Shown here: positions 42,089-53,973 of the stretch, in pieces
How the letters are laid out: every line of letters begins with the position of its first letter
How positions within the stretch are numbered: position 1 is the first letter of the stretch
Assembly (NCBI GenBank): GCA_963210315.1
Contig: OY723316.1
Location: 992,001-1,056,000 of the forward strand
Origin: Rhynchopus euleeides
Lineage: Eukaryota > Euglenozoa > Diplonemea > Diplonemida > Diplonemidae
Reading direction: 5' to 3'
DNA length: 64,000 nucleotides
The notes under the pieces: generated by a model
Database searches by the model: none
What the model was told of the DNA's origin: nothing
Seen by the model: the letters and a program-made list of their open reading frames with translations, nothing else
Made by a program: the position numbers and the translations under genes

Positions 42089-45020
42089 GCCGTGCCTCGG
42101 ATCTGTCGCACAACACAACAGCCCTGTCTTTTTACTCATGATGAGGGCACCCTGCCGACAAGCAGATATTGGGAGCACGCTCTGGTGGCCAGACCTTGCA
42201 CAGTGCGTCCCTCCCTGGGGGGGGGTCAAAGACTTGAGGATCCCTCAACTATTCGGCGTGCCAGCCGACGAAAATGGGGGTTGCCTTTTGGGGGGGGTGG
42301 ATATTTCTCCGATCCTATTTGAGAGTTCTGTATCGCCCAATAAAAGGGTGGGGAAAGGTGATGTGGTTTCTATGCCTTGTTTCTGCTTGCGACACACCCC
42401 ACCCCCACCCCCACCACCCCCACCCCCCCCACTCACACCACAACACCTGCGTGTATGAAGACGTTCTTGTATATTTTTATCTTCTGCCCTTCAGGCCCTG
42501 CCATCTAGTCGTCTGGCGCACTTTCTTGAGTGTGCTGCAAGATTGAATGTCGGTCGCGCCGGAGTTTACTTCTTCATACACCACCCCCTTCCCCTCTATT
42601 GTTTGCGTGGGCAGGGCGGCGCGTTGAGTTCGTCGGAGGGACTCTACTTCGAAGAGGAGCAGGACAGCATGCGCCTCGCAGCGGGTTGAGAGGGCACACA
42701 GCAGATCAAAAGGATGCATCATCCGCGACAAACGAAACAGGGAGAGCAGCCCAATGATCTCCCGCAAGAGGGTTCCTCAGTCGGACTTCCCCGCCCTCCC
42801 CTATTGATTTTGCCATTGATTTTTTCCCTTTGGGGGCCTTCGCTACCAAGTGTGACTGAGTGAGAAAAAGTGAGCCACGGCTCACTTCCCCTCACTGGCT
42901 GACGAGCAGTGACGAGCAGTGACTGGTAGCGAGGGCCCCCTTTGATTCTTCTTTTCGTAGTGATTGAAAACGCGTCGCCGGATGCGACGGTCCTGAAGCA
43001 AAATCAGAGCAAGCTCGTCAGCTGCAATCCTTCTTTTTTTTCCCCGCAAACTCGTGTTGAGCACCCCCCAGACTGCGAGGCTGAGCAGTTGCTTTTGAAC
43101 GGTTTTGTGAGCATTCCCTTATCGCTTTTGACGCATCTTTGCTTCTTTCACAGGACCCACATTGCTAAAGGGTGTTGGGGGTCTTGTTTTCCCTTTCACT
43201 CTCGATGCACACGTACCCCCCTTCCCCCCCTCTCTCTCTCCCCACCCCCTCAGACACAGGCCTGTGAGCCCTAGCTGTCGCAGTGCCTGTCATGTTCAGC
43301 ACCAAATAAAAGTAAAAGAAACGAGACGAGAAACCTGGCTCAAGTTCATCTGTTGGAACTGTAGACACAGTAAAACACCAAACACGCGTTAGGGGAGGCA
43401 GCCCTCCTATCACAGAGGGTCCGCCACTCCTTTCTGTCTGCCACGTTTTTTTAGTTCTTCAGCATCGGGGGGTGATCAGAACCTGCCTTGTGGCAATACG
43501 GGTGATGATGAGGTTGTAGGTTGCGGAGTGCACAGAAGGGGATCACCTCACTCTGATTTCATGCATGGCACTGCGATTTCAACAACAGGATGATGAGAGT
43601 CAAGGCAAGCAAAACAGCAGATGCATACGCCTCGCTTGGGTTGAGGGGGCACAGCGGATCCAAAGGAAAAGTTTATCCGCGGCGGGAAAAAAAATATCCC
43701 GAAAAAAAAATGTAGCCACGGAAAAGGCGATGTTGTCGGCCACCGTGCGGCCAGAATGAACTGAAACAACAGCCCCCTCACAGTGACTCACGGGGGCTGC
43801 TATGAGCGCGGTCAAAAAAATGTTCAAAAAAAAAGGAGCAGCCCAATGATCGAAGTATGATTCGATGCAAGATGAGTGCTGCAGTCGGACTTCCCCTCCC
43901 CTCCCTCTATTGATTTTTCCATTGCATTTTTTCTTTTGATTCTTCTTCTCGTAGTGAAACGCGTCGCCGGATGCGACGGTCCTGAAGCAAAACCAGAGCA
44001 AGCTCGTCAGCTGCAATCCTTCTTTTTTTTCCCCGCAAACTCGTGTTGAGCACCCCCCAGACTGCGAGGCTGATCAGTTGCTTTTGAACGGTTTTGTGAG
44101 TAATATCCCCTCTTTGTTTCCCTTCCCACCCCTCTGACAGCAAAGCAAAGCGAGACTAACGAGAGGTTGGTTGTTGGAACCACAGACACTTCAGTCGGAT
44201 GCATGCATACCCCTCTTTGTTTCCCTTCCCACCCCTCTGACAGCAAAACAAAACAAGACAAAAGAGAGGTCGGTTGTTGGAGCCACAAACAATACAAAAA
44301 GAAGACAACAAGGCCCGTTGGGGTGTTCATTTTGAGAGCAGCCCCACAAGGGGCTCGCGCCCTCCCTTTGTGTGTGCCATTCCTCTCGAGACCTGACCAG
44401 TGATGATGAAGTTGCAGGTTGCAGTGTGTCCAGATGGGGAACACCTCACCCGATTTTATGCATGGCATTCCAATTCCAAAAACGCGAGTCAGGTCGCCGC
44501 TGTGGGTGGAGGATAAAAAAAAAAGGTAAAAACACCACCCGCTACACAGAAAATTTCCACAAAAAAATGCCACCGTGTGGCCAGGAGTACACAACCGGGG
44601 CTCGAAGACACGGAAAAAAATAGTTCAAAAAGGAGCAGCCCAATGATTGATTGATACTACGCAAGAGGAGTGCCGCAGGACTTCGCCCCTCCCCCATCGC
44701 ACCCCCATTGGTTTTGCCGCCTCCTCTCTTGGATTACTTCCCCACCCCTCTGACCTGCCGGACCTGCCCAAAGCTGTTTTTCTCCCCAAAAAGGGTTGCC
44801 GGGGTTTCTTTTGTTCTGTGTGTGCAACCTTCTGGTCACCTGTCACGATGGGGTGTGGAGCTTAGGTGAGCAAAACATTGCCCCCACCGCAACCTTCTTC
44901 GATCTAAACGCTTTCCGTGACCCCCACGGTGCCGCCAACGGTGTCGCAAACAAACCAATAAAACACGCTGGGGCCTTCACGTTGGGAAGTCATATATACA
45001 CAGCATTCACCCCCCCCCCC
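42089..45020. other. Intergenic stretch with direct and tandem repeats
   Basis: No supported gene. A block of about 165 bp is duplicated (42943-43110 and 43937-44100, core CGTCGCCGGATGCGACGG). A further pair with a period near 103 bp (CCCTCTTTGTTTCCC, then GAGAGGTTGGTTGTTGGA) lies at 44107-44290. The stretch ends in the C run at 45011-45023 that carries the stacked elements. Confidence 0.55.
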
Positions 45021-45023
45021 CCC

Positions 45024-45667
45024 TACTGGGGGGGGCTAAATAGAAGACCCCCCCCCTTGTAATAGGCGTATAAACGCTTTTTTTTGGGGGGTTTTCAAAA
45101 CCCAAAATTTTGGGCAATTTTTGCAGTGGGTGGCCAAATACAAGGGGGTGGCCGAATACAAGGGGGGGGGTCTTGTATTCGGCGGTCCGTGATTTTCCCC
45201 AATTTTAGCGAATTTTGCTCCAGGTGACCTCGTGGAATCGCGATTTTCGCCTTCCATTGCACTATTCGGAATCCGTGCGGATCGTGGTGGGGTCATTTTG
45301 TGGGTGGTGGTGTCAAGTTTCACCCATGAAATGTGGGTCTGGTTTGGCTCCTGATAATGGGAGGATATTCCCAGGAGTCAGCCACCTGCAGGGACCCCCA
45401 CACTGGTGTCCAAAACCCTGTTCTTTTGAATGTTTGGATTCCGTGCGGATCGCAGTGGGGTCATTTTGACCATGGGGTGCCTGTTAGGACTGAAAAAACA
45501 GGCTGAAAATTTGAAAATTGGCCAAAATTCACGGACCGCCGAATACAAGACCCCCCCCCCTTGTATTCGGCCTAAAATTTTCTGGATTTCGAATTTCCAG
45601 ACCCCCCCCTTCTATTCGGCCACCCCCTTGTATTCGGCCACCCCCTTCTATTTAGCCCCCCCCAGTA
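45024..45667. mobile_element. TA-flanked inverted-repeat element C (TACTGGGGGGG ends)
   Basis: A 644-bp element with TA at each end and inverted termini TACTGGGGGGGGCTAAATAG. Subterminal C/G runs alternate with TTGTATTCGG motifs. It is inserted at the TA of the left CCCTAGGG duplication of the element at 45671-46084: CCCTA lies on its left and TAGGG on its right. The GTACC boxes of the longer family are not seen, so it is a separate family. No gene. Confidence 0.8.
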
Positions 45668-45670
45668 GGG

Positions 45671-46084
45671 CTATGATGGGAAGGAAACGCGTTTCCATCG
45701 AAAAATCGAAAATAAGGAAACGGAAACGGATACGGAAACGGAAACGTTTCCTTATTTTGAGGAAACGCCCTCTTTGCACTGGGGAAGCAGGGGAAACAAC
45801 ACACGTTTACCACAGTCGCTTGGACTTCCCCTGGTCTGACAGGATCTCCGGACCGGTCCACACTGAAGCCGCGCTTCTTCGAAGTCTTGGGGGCGGGTTT
45901 GGGTGGCCTGTTCCTTCGGTGTGGTGGCCCTTTGTTCGTGCTGGTGTGTGTTGATAACTTTTCCAGTGCAAAATACACAGGCGTTTCCTTCGGAAGGAAA
46001 CGCGTTTCCTTCCCGAAATCGAAAATATGGAAACGGAAACGGGAACGGAAACGGAAACGTTTCCACGTTTCCTTCCCATCATAG
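45671..46084. mobile_element. Short hAT-like element with GGAAAC arrays
   Basis: A 414-bp element with inverted ends CTATGATGGGAAGGAAACG and arrays of GGAAAC units inside both ends (45715-45750 and 46028-46060). The right flank is CCCTAGGG (46085-46092). The matching left CCCTAGGG is split by element C into 45021-45025 and 45666-45670. It therefore has an 8-bp target duplication made at the left border of the element at 46088. Confidence 0.82.
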
Positions 46085-46087
46085 CCC

Positions 46088-47237
46088 TAGGGGGGGCTAA
46101 TTCAACCCAAAAAACGGGAGTAAACCCCACTTTTTCAGGGAGCACCCCTAAACATGAAATCAATGCTACAAACCGACCCAAACCAGTCCAGAAACGTGTT
46201 TCTGGGGGGTTTTGGTGACCTGTGTGGCCCAGAGAGGCCCAGAAACGCGATTTTTTTCAGTTGGCACAGATGTGGTACCAGATGCGGTACCTGAATGGCC
46301 CGAGAAAAACAGCTGGCGGGCACTCCTTTCTGCAGGCACTGCGGCTTGACGTCATATGTCACCATTGCATCAATGTAGTCATGATTGAGCCACTTCGATA
46401 GTGTTCCGCCCCCTTCACAGTTTATAAGATCGGCAAGGTGTGTTTATCGTCGTTGGCGTGCCACCGTACCTTTTTCACGTACCCCAATGCTGGCTGGCAC
46501 GACATGAACTGCGCCAGCCACTCCGGTGCATCTCCCGGAGGAGGGAGACGAGCTTATCCTCGAGAAGGAAAACGTTCTCGATCCGAGTGGCGCTCAGCTC
46601 GCCAGCAGCAGGTTCCTTGTCATTTTCCTTCAATTATTTGAGGGCGTAGCCGCCCCATTAGAATGGCAAGGGCCGCGAGTTGATTACTCTCAATGAGAGC
46701 AGGGCATCAAGGGCTCACTTTGGGGGATATCGAGGTCGCTGAGTTGTTGCCACCTCTGAATGGCGTCGGAACGGACAAACCCTCTGAGCAGCGTCCTGCT
46801 TCCACCCATAGTGCGTGCCCATCATCTCCGGAACCTCAATCTACAAGGGATACCAACCTTCTCAGTGCAAATACGAGTGCACTTTGGCCTCTGCCCCCAC
46901 CTCGCGGTGCTGCTTGTCGCCCCTCGGTACATGGTGCTGTTACATCGATCCGCGTCATCAAGTAGAGCTTGACCGATGAATCATTCGGTTGCTTCGACCA
47001 CAGGTTTCGCTGTATGTTGCAAGCAGCCGCTGTAAACTGGCACAGCACCGGTACCACATCTGTGCCAAAAAATTGGAGACGCAAAAAATGAGCTTTCCGG
47101 GCCGAATTTGGGCCTATTTCGGGCAGATACCGGATTTCCGGGGTGATATGGGGTGTTTCTGGCCTTTTGGTGCCCTTGGGGGCCTCTCTGCGGCGAAGTT
47201 GAAAATTTGGGTTTACTCCCGGTTTTAGCCCCCCCCA
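46088..47237. mobile_element. Long TA/poly-G inverted-repeat element, family E
   Basis: About 1150 bp. The left end is TAGGGGGGGCTAATTC. The right end complements it up to a C run where the final TA seems changed to CA. The arms share CGGGAGTAAACCCC and GGCACAGATGTGGTACC. GTACC boxes lie about 187 bp from the left end (46275) and about 185 bp from the right end (47050). No intact gene is visible inside. It sits in a poly-C tract directly before the frame at 47313. Confidence 0.8.
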
Positions 47238-47312
47238 CCCCCCCCCCCCCCCCCCTTTCCTCTATTGCTGCTGACAACAACACCCGCCACCACCACCACC
47301 ACCCCTCAGGCC

Positions 47313-48419
47313 ATGTCTCCCAGCCCCCGGCAGGGGGGGGCCCACGGCCGCCCGGTGGCGCGCAGCAGCACCCCAGCCACCACCCCCACCTCCGCCCCCA
47401 CCACCATCACCGCCGCACGCCGGCGGGAAGATCCAAAGCAGCAGCAACAGCAGCAGCACCACCTCACCACCAGCTGCAACGCTGCGGCCGGCCTGAGGTT
47501 TCAACGGTCCTCCACCGCGAGGGTTGCGGGCAGCCCGGCTGCGTCGGGAGCTGCCGCGCCGCCTCCGTTGAGGTGGGGGGCGAACAGCGTCGCGCGGAGC
47601 GCGAGCAGCAGCAGCTGCGGCAGCGCCGGGCAGCGGGGCAAGCGGTACGACTCGCAGCGGCGCTGCAGCGCGGCACTCCGCAACCGCGCCGCAATCCGAT
47701 GCGATATCTCCACGCGGAATGCAGCCGCAGCCGAAAGCGGCACCACTCCAACCCACCCCGGGGACACCCCCCAGAAGAAGAACGGCAGGGCCAAGCGGAA
47801 GGTCCACCGTGGCCCGAGGAAGGGGTGGAGGCAGACACCCGCACCCCCGCCTGACGTGAAGGCGTGCCGGCAGCAGTCGGACTACCTCCTGAGCGAGTTC
47901 CGATCCGGGGGGAGGTCACGCGGGGGGAATGCGGCGGCGGCCGCCGCCGCGGCGGGCGGGGGGCCCACGCGGGTGTTCAGCCGTGCCACGTCTGCCGACA
48001 TCCAGGCCAGCAGGGGGCTGGCGGGGGCGGGGTGTGCGCCTGTGTCGCCCGTCCACCGCAGCCCGTCGACCAGCCCTGCTGGGTCTGCGGCGTCGGGGCG
48101 TGTGGGGTCTGTCCTGTCGGCGTGGCGGGCGAAGCAGCCCATCGTCCCCATCTCCCCCCCGCTGGTGGCGGCGCTGGCGATGATGGGCAGGCTGGGGCCT
48201 GCCAGCCCCGCGGTGCTGCCCTTCCGTGAGAGGTGTCTCCCCAGCGTTGCGCCCGGGTCGGGGAGGCCGTGGGCAGCCCCCTGTGGGGGGCGTGGGGAGG
48301 ACGGGTTAGCCGTGTGTGTGTCGGGCCCGTTGCTCTCCCCGCGGTCTCCGCTGTCACCGCTGACCCCGACGGGGTGTGAGAACCCGCGTGCGCCACCCTG
48401 CACCCCGAGGAGTTGCTGA
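47313..48419 (+). CDS. Possible low-complexity protein or terminal exon
   Basis: A 368-residue frame starting MSPSPRQGG and rich in Ala, Ser, Pro, Gly and Arg, with Gln and Ala runs, similar in style to the tail of the CNB protein. The ATG directly follows CCTCAGGCC, which would serve as a splice acceptor, so this could be the last exon of a gene whose upstream part lies beyond the stacked elements. GC-rich DNA can produce such frames by chance, and other frames on both strands overlap, so confidence is limited. No domain recognised. Confidence 0.35.
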   Translation: MSPSPRQGGAHGRPVARSSTPATTPTSAPTTITAARRREDPKQQQQQQHHLTTSCNAAAGLRFQRSSTARVAGSPAASGAAAPPPLRWGANSVARSASSSSCGSAGQRGKRYDSQRRCSAALRNRAAIRCDISTRNAAAAESGTTPTHPGDTPQKKNGRAKRKVHRGPRKGWRQTPAPPPDVKACRQQSDYLLSEFRSGGRSRGGNAAAAAAAAGGGPTRVFSRATSADIQASRGLAGAGCAPVSPVHRSPSTSPAGSAASGRVGSVLSAWRAKQPIVPISPPLVAALAMMGRLGPASPAVLPFRERCLPSVAPGSGRPWAAPCGGRGEDGLAVCVSGPLLSPRSPLSPLTPTGCENPRAPPCTPRSC

Positions 48420-48429
48420 GGTTGGGTGT

Positions 48430-48560
48430 ACACACGGTGGTCGAGTCAGGGTTTTGACCAGGGGGTGCAAAACCCTGAGGGGCAAAAAATGGGACTGCAA
48501 CCCCCTCCCCCCCCTGGTGACAATGCCACCAGGGGCCCCCGGCCTGGTCACTTTAGGCGC
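48430..48560. repeat. CTGGTCA-rich dispersed repeat
   Basis: About 125 bp with GACCAGGGGG and CCCCCTGG arms and a GGGGCAAAAAATGGGACTGC-type core. A related copy lies at about 58212-58345. It may be a hairpin element; the borders are uncertain. Confidence 0.4.
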
Positions 48561-48815
48561 TGGTTAAATCCCCCCTCAAGCTCAGGCTGACGAGGGGGAG
48601 GGTGGGGTGGGGTGGGGGGGGAGGCCCGTTTTCTTTGCCGAGAGCTGCGTTTTGTGTGTGGCAACCGAGGGGTGACCGCACCCCAGCATATCCGTCTGTT
48701 TGTTGCGTCGTCCTACCGTAACCGCTTCCCCCACCCCGCGCCTTGTCCCTCTCCCACTATGTTTTGTCCGTATATATTGCTGGCCCTGCATCGGCTGCTT
48801 CTTCTGATAACCTGA

Positions 48816-49036
48816 TACCTAGGGTGCCCCGAGAGAATGTCACCCCCTGGGTGACCATGGAGAATGTCACCCCCCCTCGGCCTCCGCTTGGGGGGTGACA
48901 TTCTCCAACAGCCACCCTGTACAGAGGGGGGTGACATTCTTCAACGGTTGCCCTGTGTAGCAGCTGGGAAGAATGTCACCCCCCCTCGGCCCTGGGCCCT
49001 CGAGGGGGGTGACATTCTCTCGGGGTACCCTAGGTA
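48816..49036. mobile_element. 221-bp multi-hairpin inverted-repeat element
   Basis: The ends are TACCTAGGGTGCCCCGAGAG and its complement with one mismatch. Inside, GAATGTCACCCCC occurs three times and its complement three times, giving several nested hairpins. A short GGGGTGACATTC unit therefore appears six times in 221 bp. No coding capacity. Confidence 0.8.
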
Positions 49037-49338
49037 CACCAACAAAACGATTTGCGCGCGTGTTGCCTGTGACAGTCAGTGTCGGCATCTGAGCTTGTTC
49101 GGTGCACACACACACGGCGACACACACACCCCAGCTCCACCACACTCGTGCTGACGAATCTCTCCTCCTCGACATTTGGGGGTCCTCCGAAACGGGAGGG
49201 AGGGAGGGAAGGTGGAGGGTAGGAGGGCGAGACACAGGGAACGGAGGGGGGGTGGGCGGAGGTGGTGGGGAGGGGGCGAGGGGGGATGTAGGCAGTGGGC
49301 CCACTGCGTGACTGTCACCCTGGTGCATCCGGGAGCTC

Positions 49339-49366
49339 GGAGAGAGAGAGAGAGAGAGCGAGAGAA
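49339..49366 (+). repeat. GA microsatellite
   Basis: A run of GAGAGA units with one GC interruption lies in an otherwise featureless C/G-rich stretch (49040-49499). Confidence 0.85.
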
Positions 49367-49499
49367 TGCGGCTAGAAAGATCGTTCGTCATCTTATTTCA
49401 AACCCTTTTTTTTTCAAATTTTGTTTATATTAGACCTGTGTGTGGGATGGATGGGTGGAGCGAAACGGCGTCGCGAATTAACGAATGGGGGGGGGGGGG

Positions 49500-50658
49500 T
49501 AGGGGGGGTCTACTGCACCTAAAAAAGCGTGTACATTGGCCAAATTTTGAGAAACGAGTTTTTGACCCTCAAAAGGTGATTCTGCTGGCAGAAAGTGCCC
49601 AATATGCTCCGGAAACTCGTTTCCGCCCACTCCCAGGGGGTGGTATGCCCCCGACGATGCTTTTTTTAGCAACCAAATTTTTTGGGACAGAACTTGTACC
49701 TGGGGCTATTTGTGCAGTCTGCTTATTTCCGCTGTTGCCCTTTGTATCACCCTCAGGGACTGCCAGCGGCGCCGGATGGCCCTCAGGAGGTCCGTCCGTA
49801 GTTCTGGTACGTGAACTGCGCCCTGCACAACGCCCTGCTCGTCGGCGAGAGCAATCAGGTCTGGTTTCCTCTTCCTTTGAGAGACTGGCCCGTACCTCAA
49901 CTGTAGGCTCCGTCGACTCCCTCAATCCAGTCATTTGTGGCACCCAATCAGCCTCCCATTTGACACTGCAGCCATGCCTGAGTACTTCCCGACAATACCG
50001 TTGAGCGGAAGTTGGGGCTGGAAGCTGAGACGGGAAAATCTTGCGCTTCTGCTGAGCGCTATTTCTGGCCACTTCTTGTACCCGTGACTGCTGTACCAGG
50101 TGCCTGTTCCAGTCAGCTGCCTCCCATCAGAGGAGGCATCTGAGAGACTCTCGTATGGCGTCCCTGTGCCACATGCTCACAGGTGAGGCACCACACCCGA
50201 GGACGCGCTCCCTGGCAACGGATGCGCCGTGCCACAGACCCAGCTGCCGTAAGCTCCCAAGAACAGCGTCAAATGGGACACGAACTGTACCATACTTCTC
50301 CCACAACTGTTCCTGGCGCAATTACCTCATATTGGCTTGCCTTTTGACCTCCGGAGGGCACCGAGAAGCTGTTATGTTTCAGAACAATCAACGACAACAG
50401 TTCTCAACCTGCCAGATGCACAGAAGGTGTGCTTGCTCTGCTTGATGTGTCCTGTGGTGTGCAGCCCAGGTACAAGTTCTGTCCCAAAAAATTTAGTTGC
50501 TAAAAACGGCATCGTCGGGGGCATACCACCCCCTGGGAGTGGGCGGAAACGAGTTTCCGGAGTATATTGGGCACTTTCTGGCACCAGAACGACCTTTTTG
50601 GGGTCAAAAACGTGTTTCTCAAAATTTGGCCAATGTTTCCCCCAGTAGACCCCCCCTA
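49500..50658. mobile_element. Long TA/poly-G inverted-repeat element, family B
   Basis: A 1159-bp element with TA at each end, TAGGGGGGGTCTACTG termini and arms of about 205 bp. GTACC boxes lie about 196 bp from the left (49696) and about 187 bp from the right (50469), in the context AACTTGTACCTGGG. The left flank is a G run. Once the short element at 50662-51225 is removed, the right flank is also a G run. Minus-strand frames at 50321-50127 and 50072-49569 lie between the boxes and may be parts of one broken gene. Confidence 0.85.
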
Positions 50659-50661
50659 GGG

Positions 50662-51225
50662 CTAAGTTGGCATGATACGCGTTTCAGAGCACCTTTTTGG
50701 CGGGGGCGATACGTGATACGTATCCGATACGGCAACGGCGCTGACACGGCAGGCGTGCCCCCGAGCCCCTTCCGAGACACGTATCCGATACGGCGTCGGC
50801 ATAAGGTTTTCAGTGATCTCGTGCCTGGTCCGAGGCAGGTAGGGCAGCTGACCCACCTATTTTATTTCAGTCCGAAACCTTGGTAGGGCAGGCCTGACCA
50901 GCCTGCCCCACCAGAACATTATTTCTGATCTGCCCCCACTGTGCGCCACTGGGGCCAGGGAGCAGGGCGATTCCGAACTATTGTCCCAATGACCCACCGA
51001 ATTTGGTCAGGTGCTTGACTGAAGTCAGCCTGAGAACATATGTTCACTACCGTGGCCTCCGGCGGCTGGGGGGCTCTGCCCCCCAGACCCCCTGAAAGGC
51101 AATCTGCTGGCTCCTGGGTATGAGGACCGAAAACACTGACCCCATTCAGTGATACGCGAGACGTGAATTGTGATACGTGATACGTATCTGATACGCGATA
51201 CGTATCACGTATCACGCCAACTTAG
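50662..51225. mobile_element. Short hAT-like element with exact 8-bp target duplication
   Basis: A 564-bp element with inverted ends CTAAGTTGGC, followed by arrays of GATACGT-type units at both ends. CCCTAGGG lies on both sides (50654-50661 and 51226-51233). It contains a GC-hairpin repeat (51040-51098) and the motif CAGTGATCTCGTGCC. It stands at the right border of the element at 49500. An inverted copy is at 56003-56560. No gene is visible. Confidence 0.85.
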
Positions 51226-51233
51226 CCCTAGGG

Positions 51234-53900
51234 GGGGGGGGGCGGGGGGGGGGGGGTTGTTTTTGAAAATAAAGAATGTGACCGCCACACCACGTGTGTG
51301 GGGAAGGGGAAATGGGCTGCCAGAGGCACCCCACCCCCCATGCGCTGTTTTACCCGCTTCTTGATCCGACATCTCTCAGCGTTGACACATTCAAGGCACC
51401 AGGGCAGAAGTCACATGCCACGCTCGCGATAGGCTCAAGATGTACACTGGCCTCTTTTGCAGGCACTGCTCCTCCGATGATTTTAACCTGGCTGTGCGGT
51501 ACTGCGGCTGTTCCAACGCCTTTTCTCTGTGGCCCGTTTTGCTTCTCTATTTTGTGACCCACCTGCCCCCACCTTGTTTTTCACGTCAGGCCGAGACATG
51601 ATCCTCTGGCGGAAAGGCGTCCCTATATTGCAATTGCCGAATCCAGATTCCAAAGCAGATCCCCCCCCCGCCGATCTACGTTTGCCAGCTGTAGGGGGTC
51701 CGGCGGCAGCCAGCTCAGTATACAACTAATCACATCGTTGCAGGCCTTCAGCACACACTTCCTCACACGCCCCTCCCCGGCTGTGGAGGTGACGGGGTGT
51801 TCAGCGTGTTCAGCATCGAAGAAGCCCAAAAAAAAACTGACGTTGCTCTGCCCCCGTCTCTCTCTGAAGCTCACGGGCCCACACGGGTTGCATTGGTTTT
51901 GACCGTTTTGGTTTGGCATCGCCCCATGGATGGTTGCACACAACAGGTGGGAGAGGGGGAGGGGGGTCTTGGGGAAAACGAGGGTTCTCCGCAGAGCGGA
52001 GCCACGGATCTCGTCTTGTTTCTGCCTGCGGGCACATGGTTGTTACTGTTTGCTGCTGGGTAGGGAGGACTCAGGCTCATAGCGTAAGGTGTGTTCTGAC
52101 ACGAGATATTTTTTTTACTAGTTACGAGCGACGAAGCGTAGCGAAGTCGCGAAGTAACGAAGGAAATCGTACGACTGAAGCTTTATAAGGATCACCTTCG
52201 TGCCACTTCACAGGGGCTTACACAGCCTTTGACACAGGAGTGTGCGCTCAACAAAAAGTAGCCCGGATCTGCCTTTTTGCAGTTGCTGGGCAGGGTGTTT
52301 CTCTTATTATAGCGAAAGGAGTACGATTTCCAAGGGGCATTCTCGCGATCGATGAATGACCCTGCTGGTTCTTTTTCACCCCCTTCTGAGTTGCAGATGC
52401 AAGAGTTTCTTTTGTGTGGTTCCACACGCTGTTTATTTTGTCTGGCAGAATCGGTTCGGCAAAATCAACTTCAGGGGGCGAGGCAAATCATAGACCCCTG
52501 AGAGCTTCGCACTGTGTGACACATGTGTCAGTTTTGATTCCGGCAGCGTTTCATTGCTGGAAGGGATAATTGTTTTGAGAGATAGGAGGCAGCGCTTGGG
52601 CAACAACTGCACCACCTCCTCATCAGGGCTGCAGAGTTCCTTTTGTTTTGCCCCGAATGTGGCGCTCAGACAACTTAACTTTGGTGGTAATTCCCTGCTG
52701 CACACATTTGCACCAGCAGGCGCCGTTTCGTTGCAAACAAAAAAAGAACCTAAATCATCGTGACGCAATCTCCAACAAAGCCTTGTTTGATTCTGCCCCC
52801 AAAACAAGCCTTTATTATTGCCTCTCACACAGCGAATGAGCCACTAGCAAAAAAGAACCGGGCTCCTTTACCCCCCCCCCCTCTCCTCTCCTCATCTCGT
52901 CCCGCACGTATTCCCTGCTTTAATCCTGTTTCTTGTTTCTGGTGCGGATCAACTGTGCGTGTGCTATCGTGTGACATATTTTGTGCTCACATTGTGTCCT
53001 GTACGTGGCCAGCACCCTCCCTCCGTGCTGCGGCCATCAGGAGCGTGGGTGTGCAGGGTTGGTGCGCATGGGGTGCAAACGGTGAGCGCGTATGCTCTTT
53101 TGGAGACTATCGGGCGAGACGCTTGCCGCACTCTATGCCCCGCATATACAGTGTAGCGCATGTGCCGCCAGTTTGTTATTTGATGCCTCGCATTGCGCCC
53201 AGCAAAAAAAAAAGTAGTGCCGGAACTGTTCTCCCGCAGTTGCTGGGCAGGTGTGTCTACATTTTAAGCGAAAGGAGAACTATTTTTTGCGAGAATGCCT
53301 GCTGAGTGAAAGGGTGAAATCGTTGGATCATGTCAATGTCAATGTGCTTTTATAGCCTTTTAACCTGCCTCAATCTCTCAGCCTGCCCTCGTGGGTTTCA
53401 TTCGTGTGCGTTCCAACAAAAAGTAGCCCGGATCTGCTCTCACACAGCTTGCTGGACAGGGGGCGTCTGCCACAAGGCGAAATGATGCAGGATGTCCGCG
53501 ATGTCCTTCTGCCAGCCTCGCCTGCCACCCCATGCACTGGAGAGGAGGGGGGGGTAAAATCGAACTCAAAAGGGAACAGCAGCGCCCTGCAGCAGGCAGT
53601 GCGCATACCACACCAGCGCCCGCTGCAAGAAGGGGCCACGATCTCACCTCTCCGCCGAGGCGAGATGTTGCGTTGCCATACACTTCAGAACAAAGATGTG
53701 ATTGTCTCGCCCCCCACCCCCCTCAAGGGGGTCCCTCTGGGGGTTGGGGTGTGTGCGAGCCGCCACAGCCTCTCCGAAAAGTAACGCACGCGCGCTGTAG
53801 TGTGACTGGGGGTGGGGGGGGGTGGGGGGTGGGGTGGGTGATGTTTCTCTACTATCTGCGGGCAGACTCGCCCCGAAACGTTTGCAGTGTTTTTTCCATG
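51234..53900. other. Intergenic repeat-rich stretch
   Basis: No supported gene. It contains a full copy of the GCGAAGTAACGAAGG repeat (52120-52262), a copy of the CCTCCTCATCAGGGCTG repeat (52583-52680), and C runs near 52870 and 53815. Several short frames exist on both strands without recognisable domains. Confidence 0.45.
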
Positions 53901-53973
53901 CCGGACGGGGGGGTACAAAGTACCCCCCCGGCGGGGCCAGACCCCAAATGTACCCCCCCGGGGGGGTACATTT
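53900..53973. repeat. Pair of poly-C/poly-G palindromes
   Basis: GGGGGGGTACAAAGTACCCC at about 53908 forms one hairpin. A perfect 28-bp palindrome at 53946-53973, with centre CCCCCCCGGGGGGG bounded by TGTA and TACA, forms a second. The second marks the left border of the element at 53960-54734. Confidence 0.7.
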
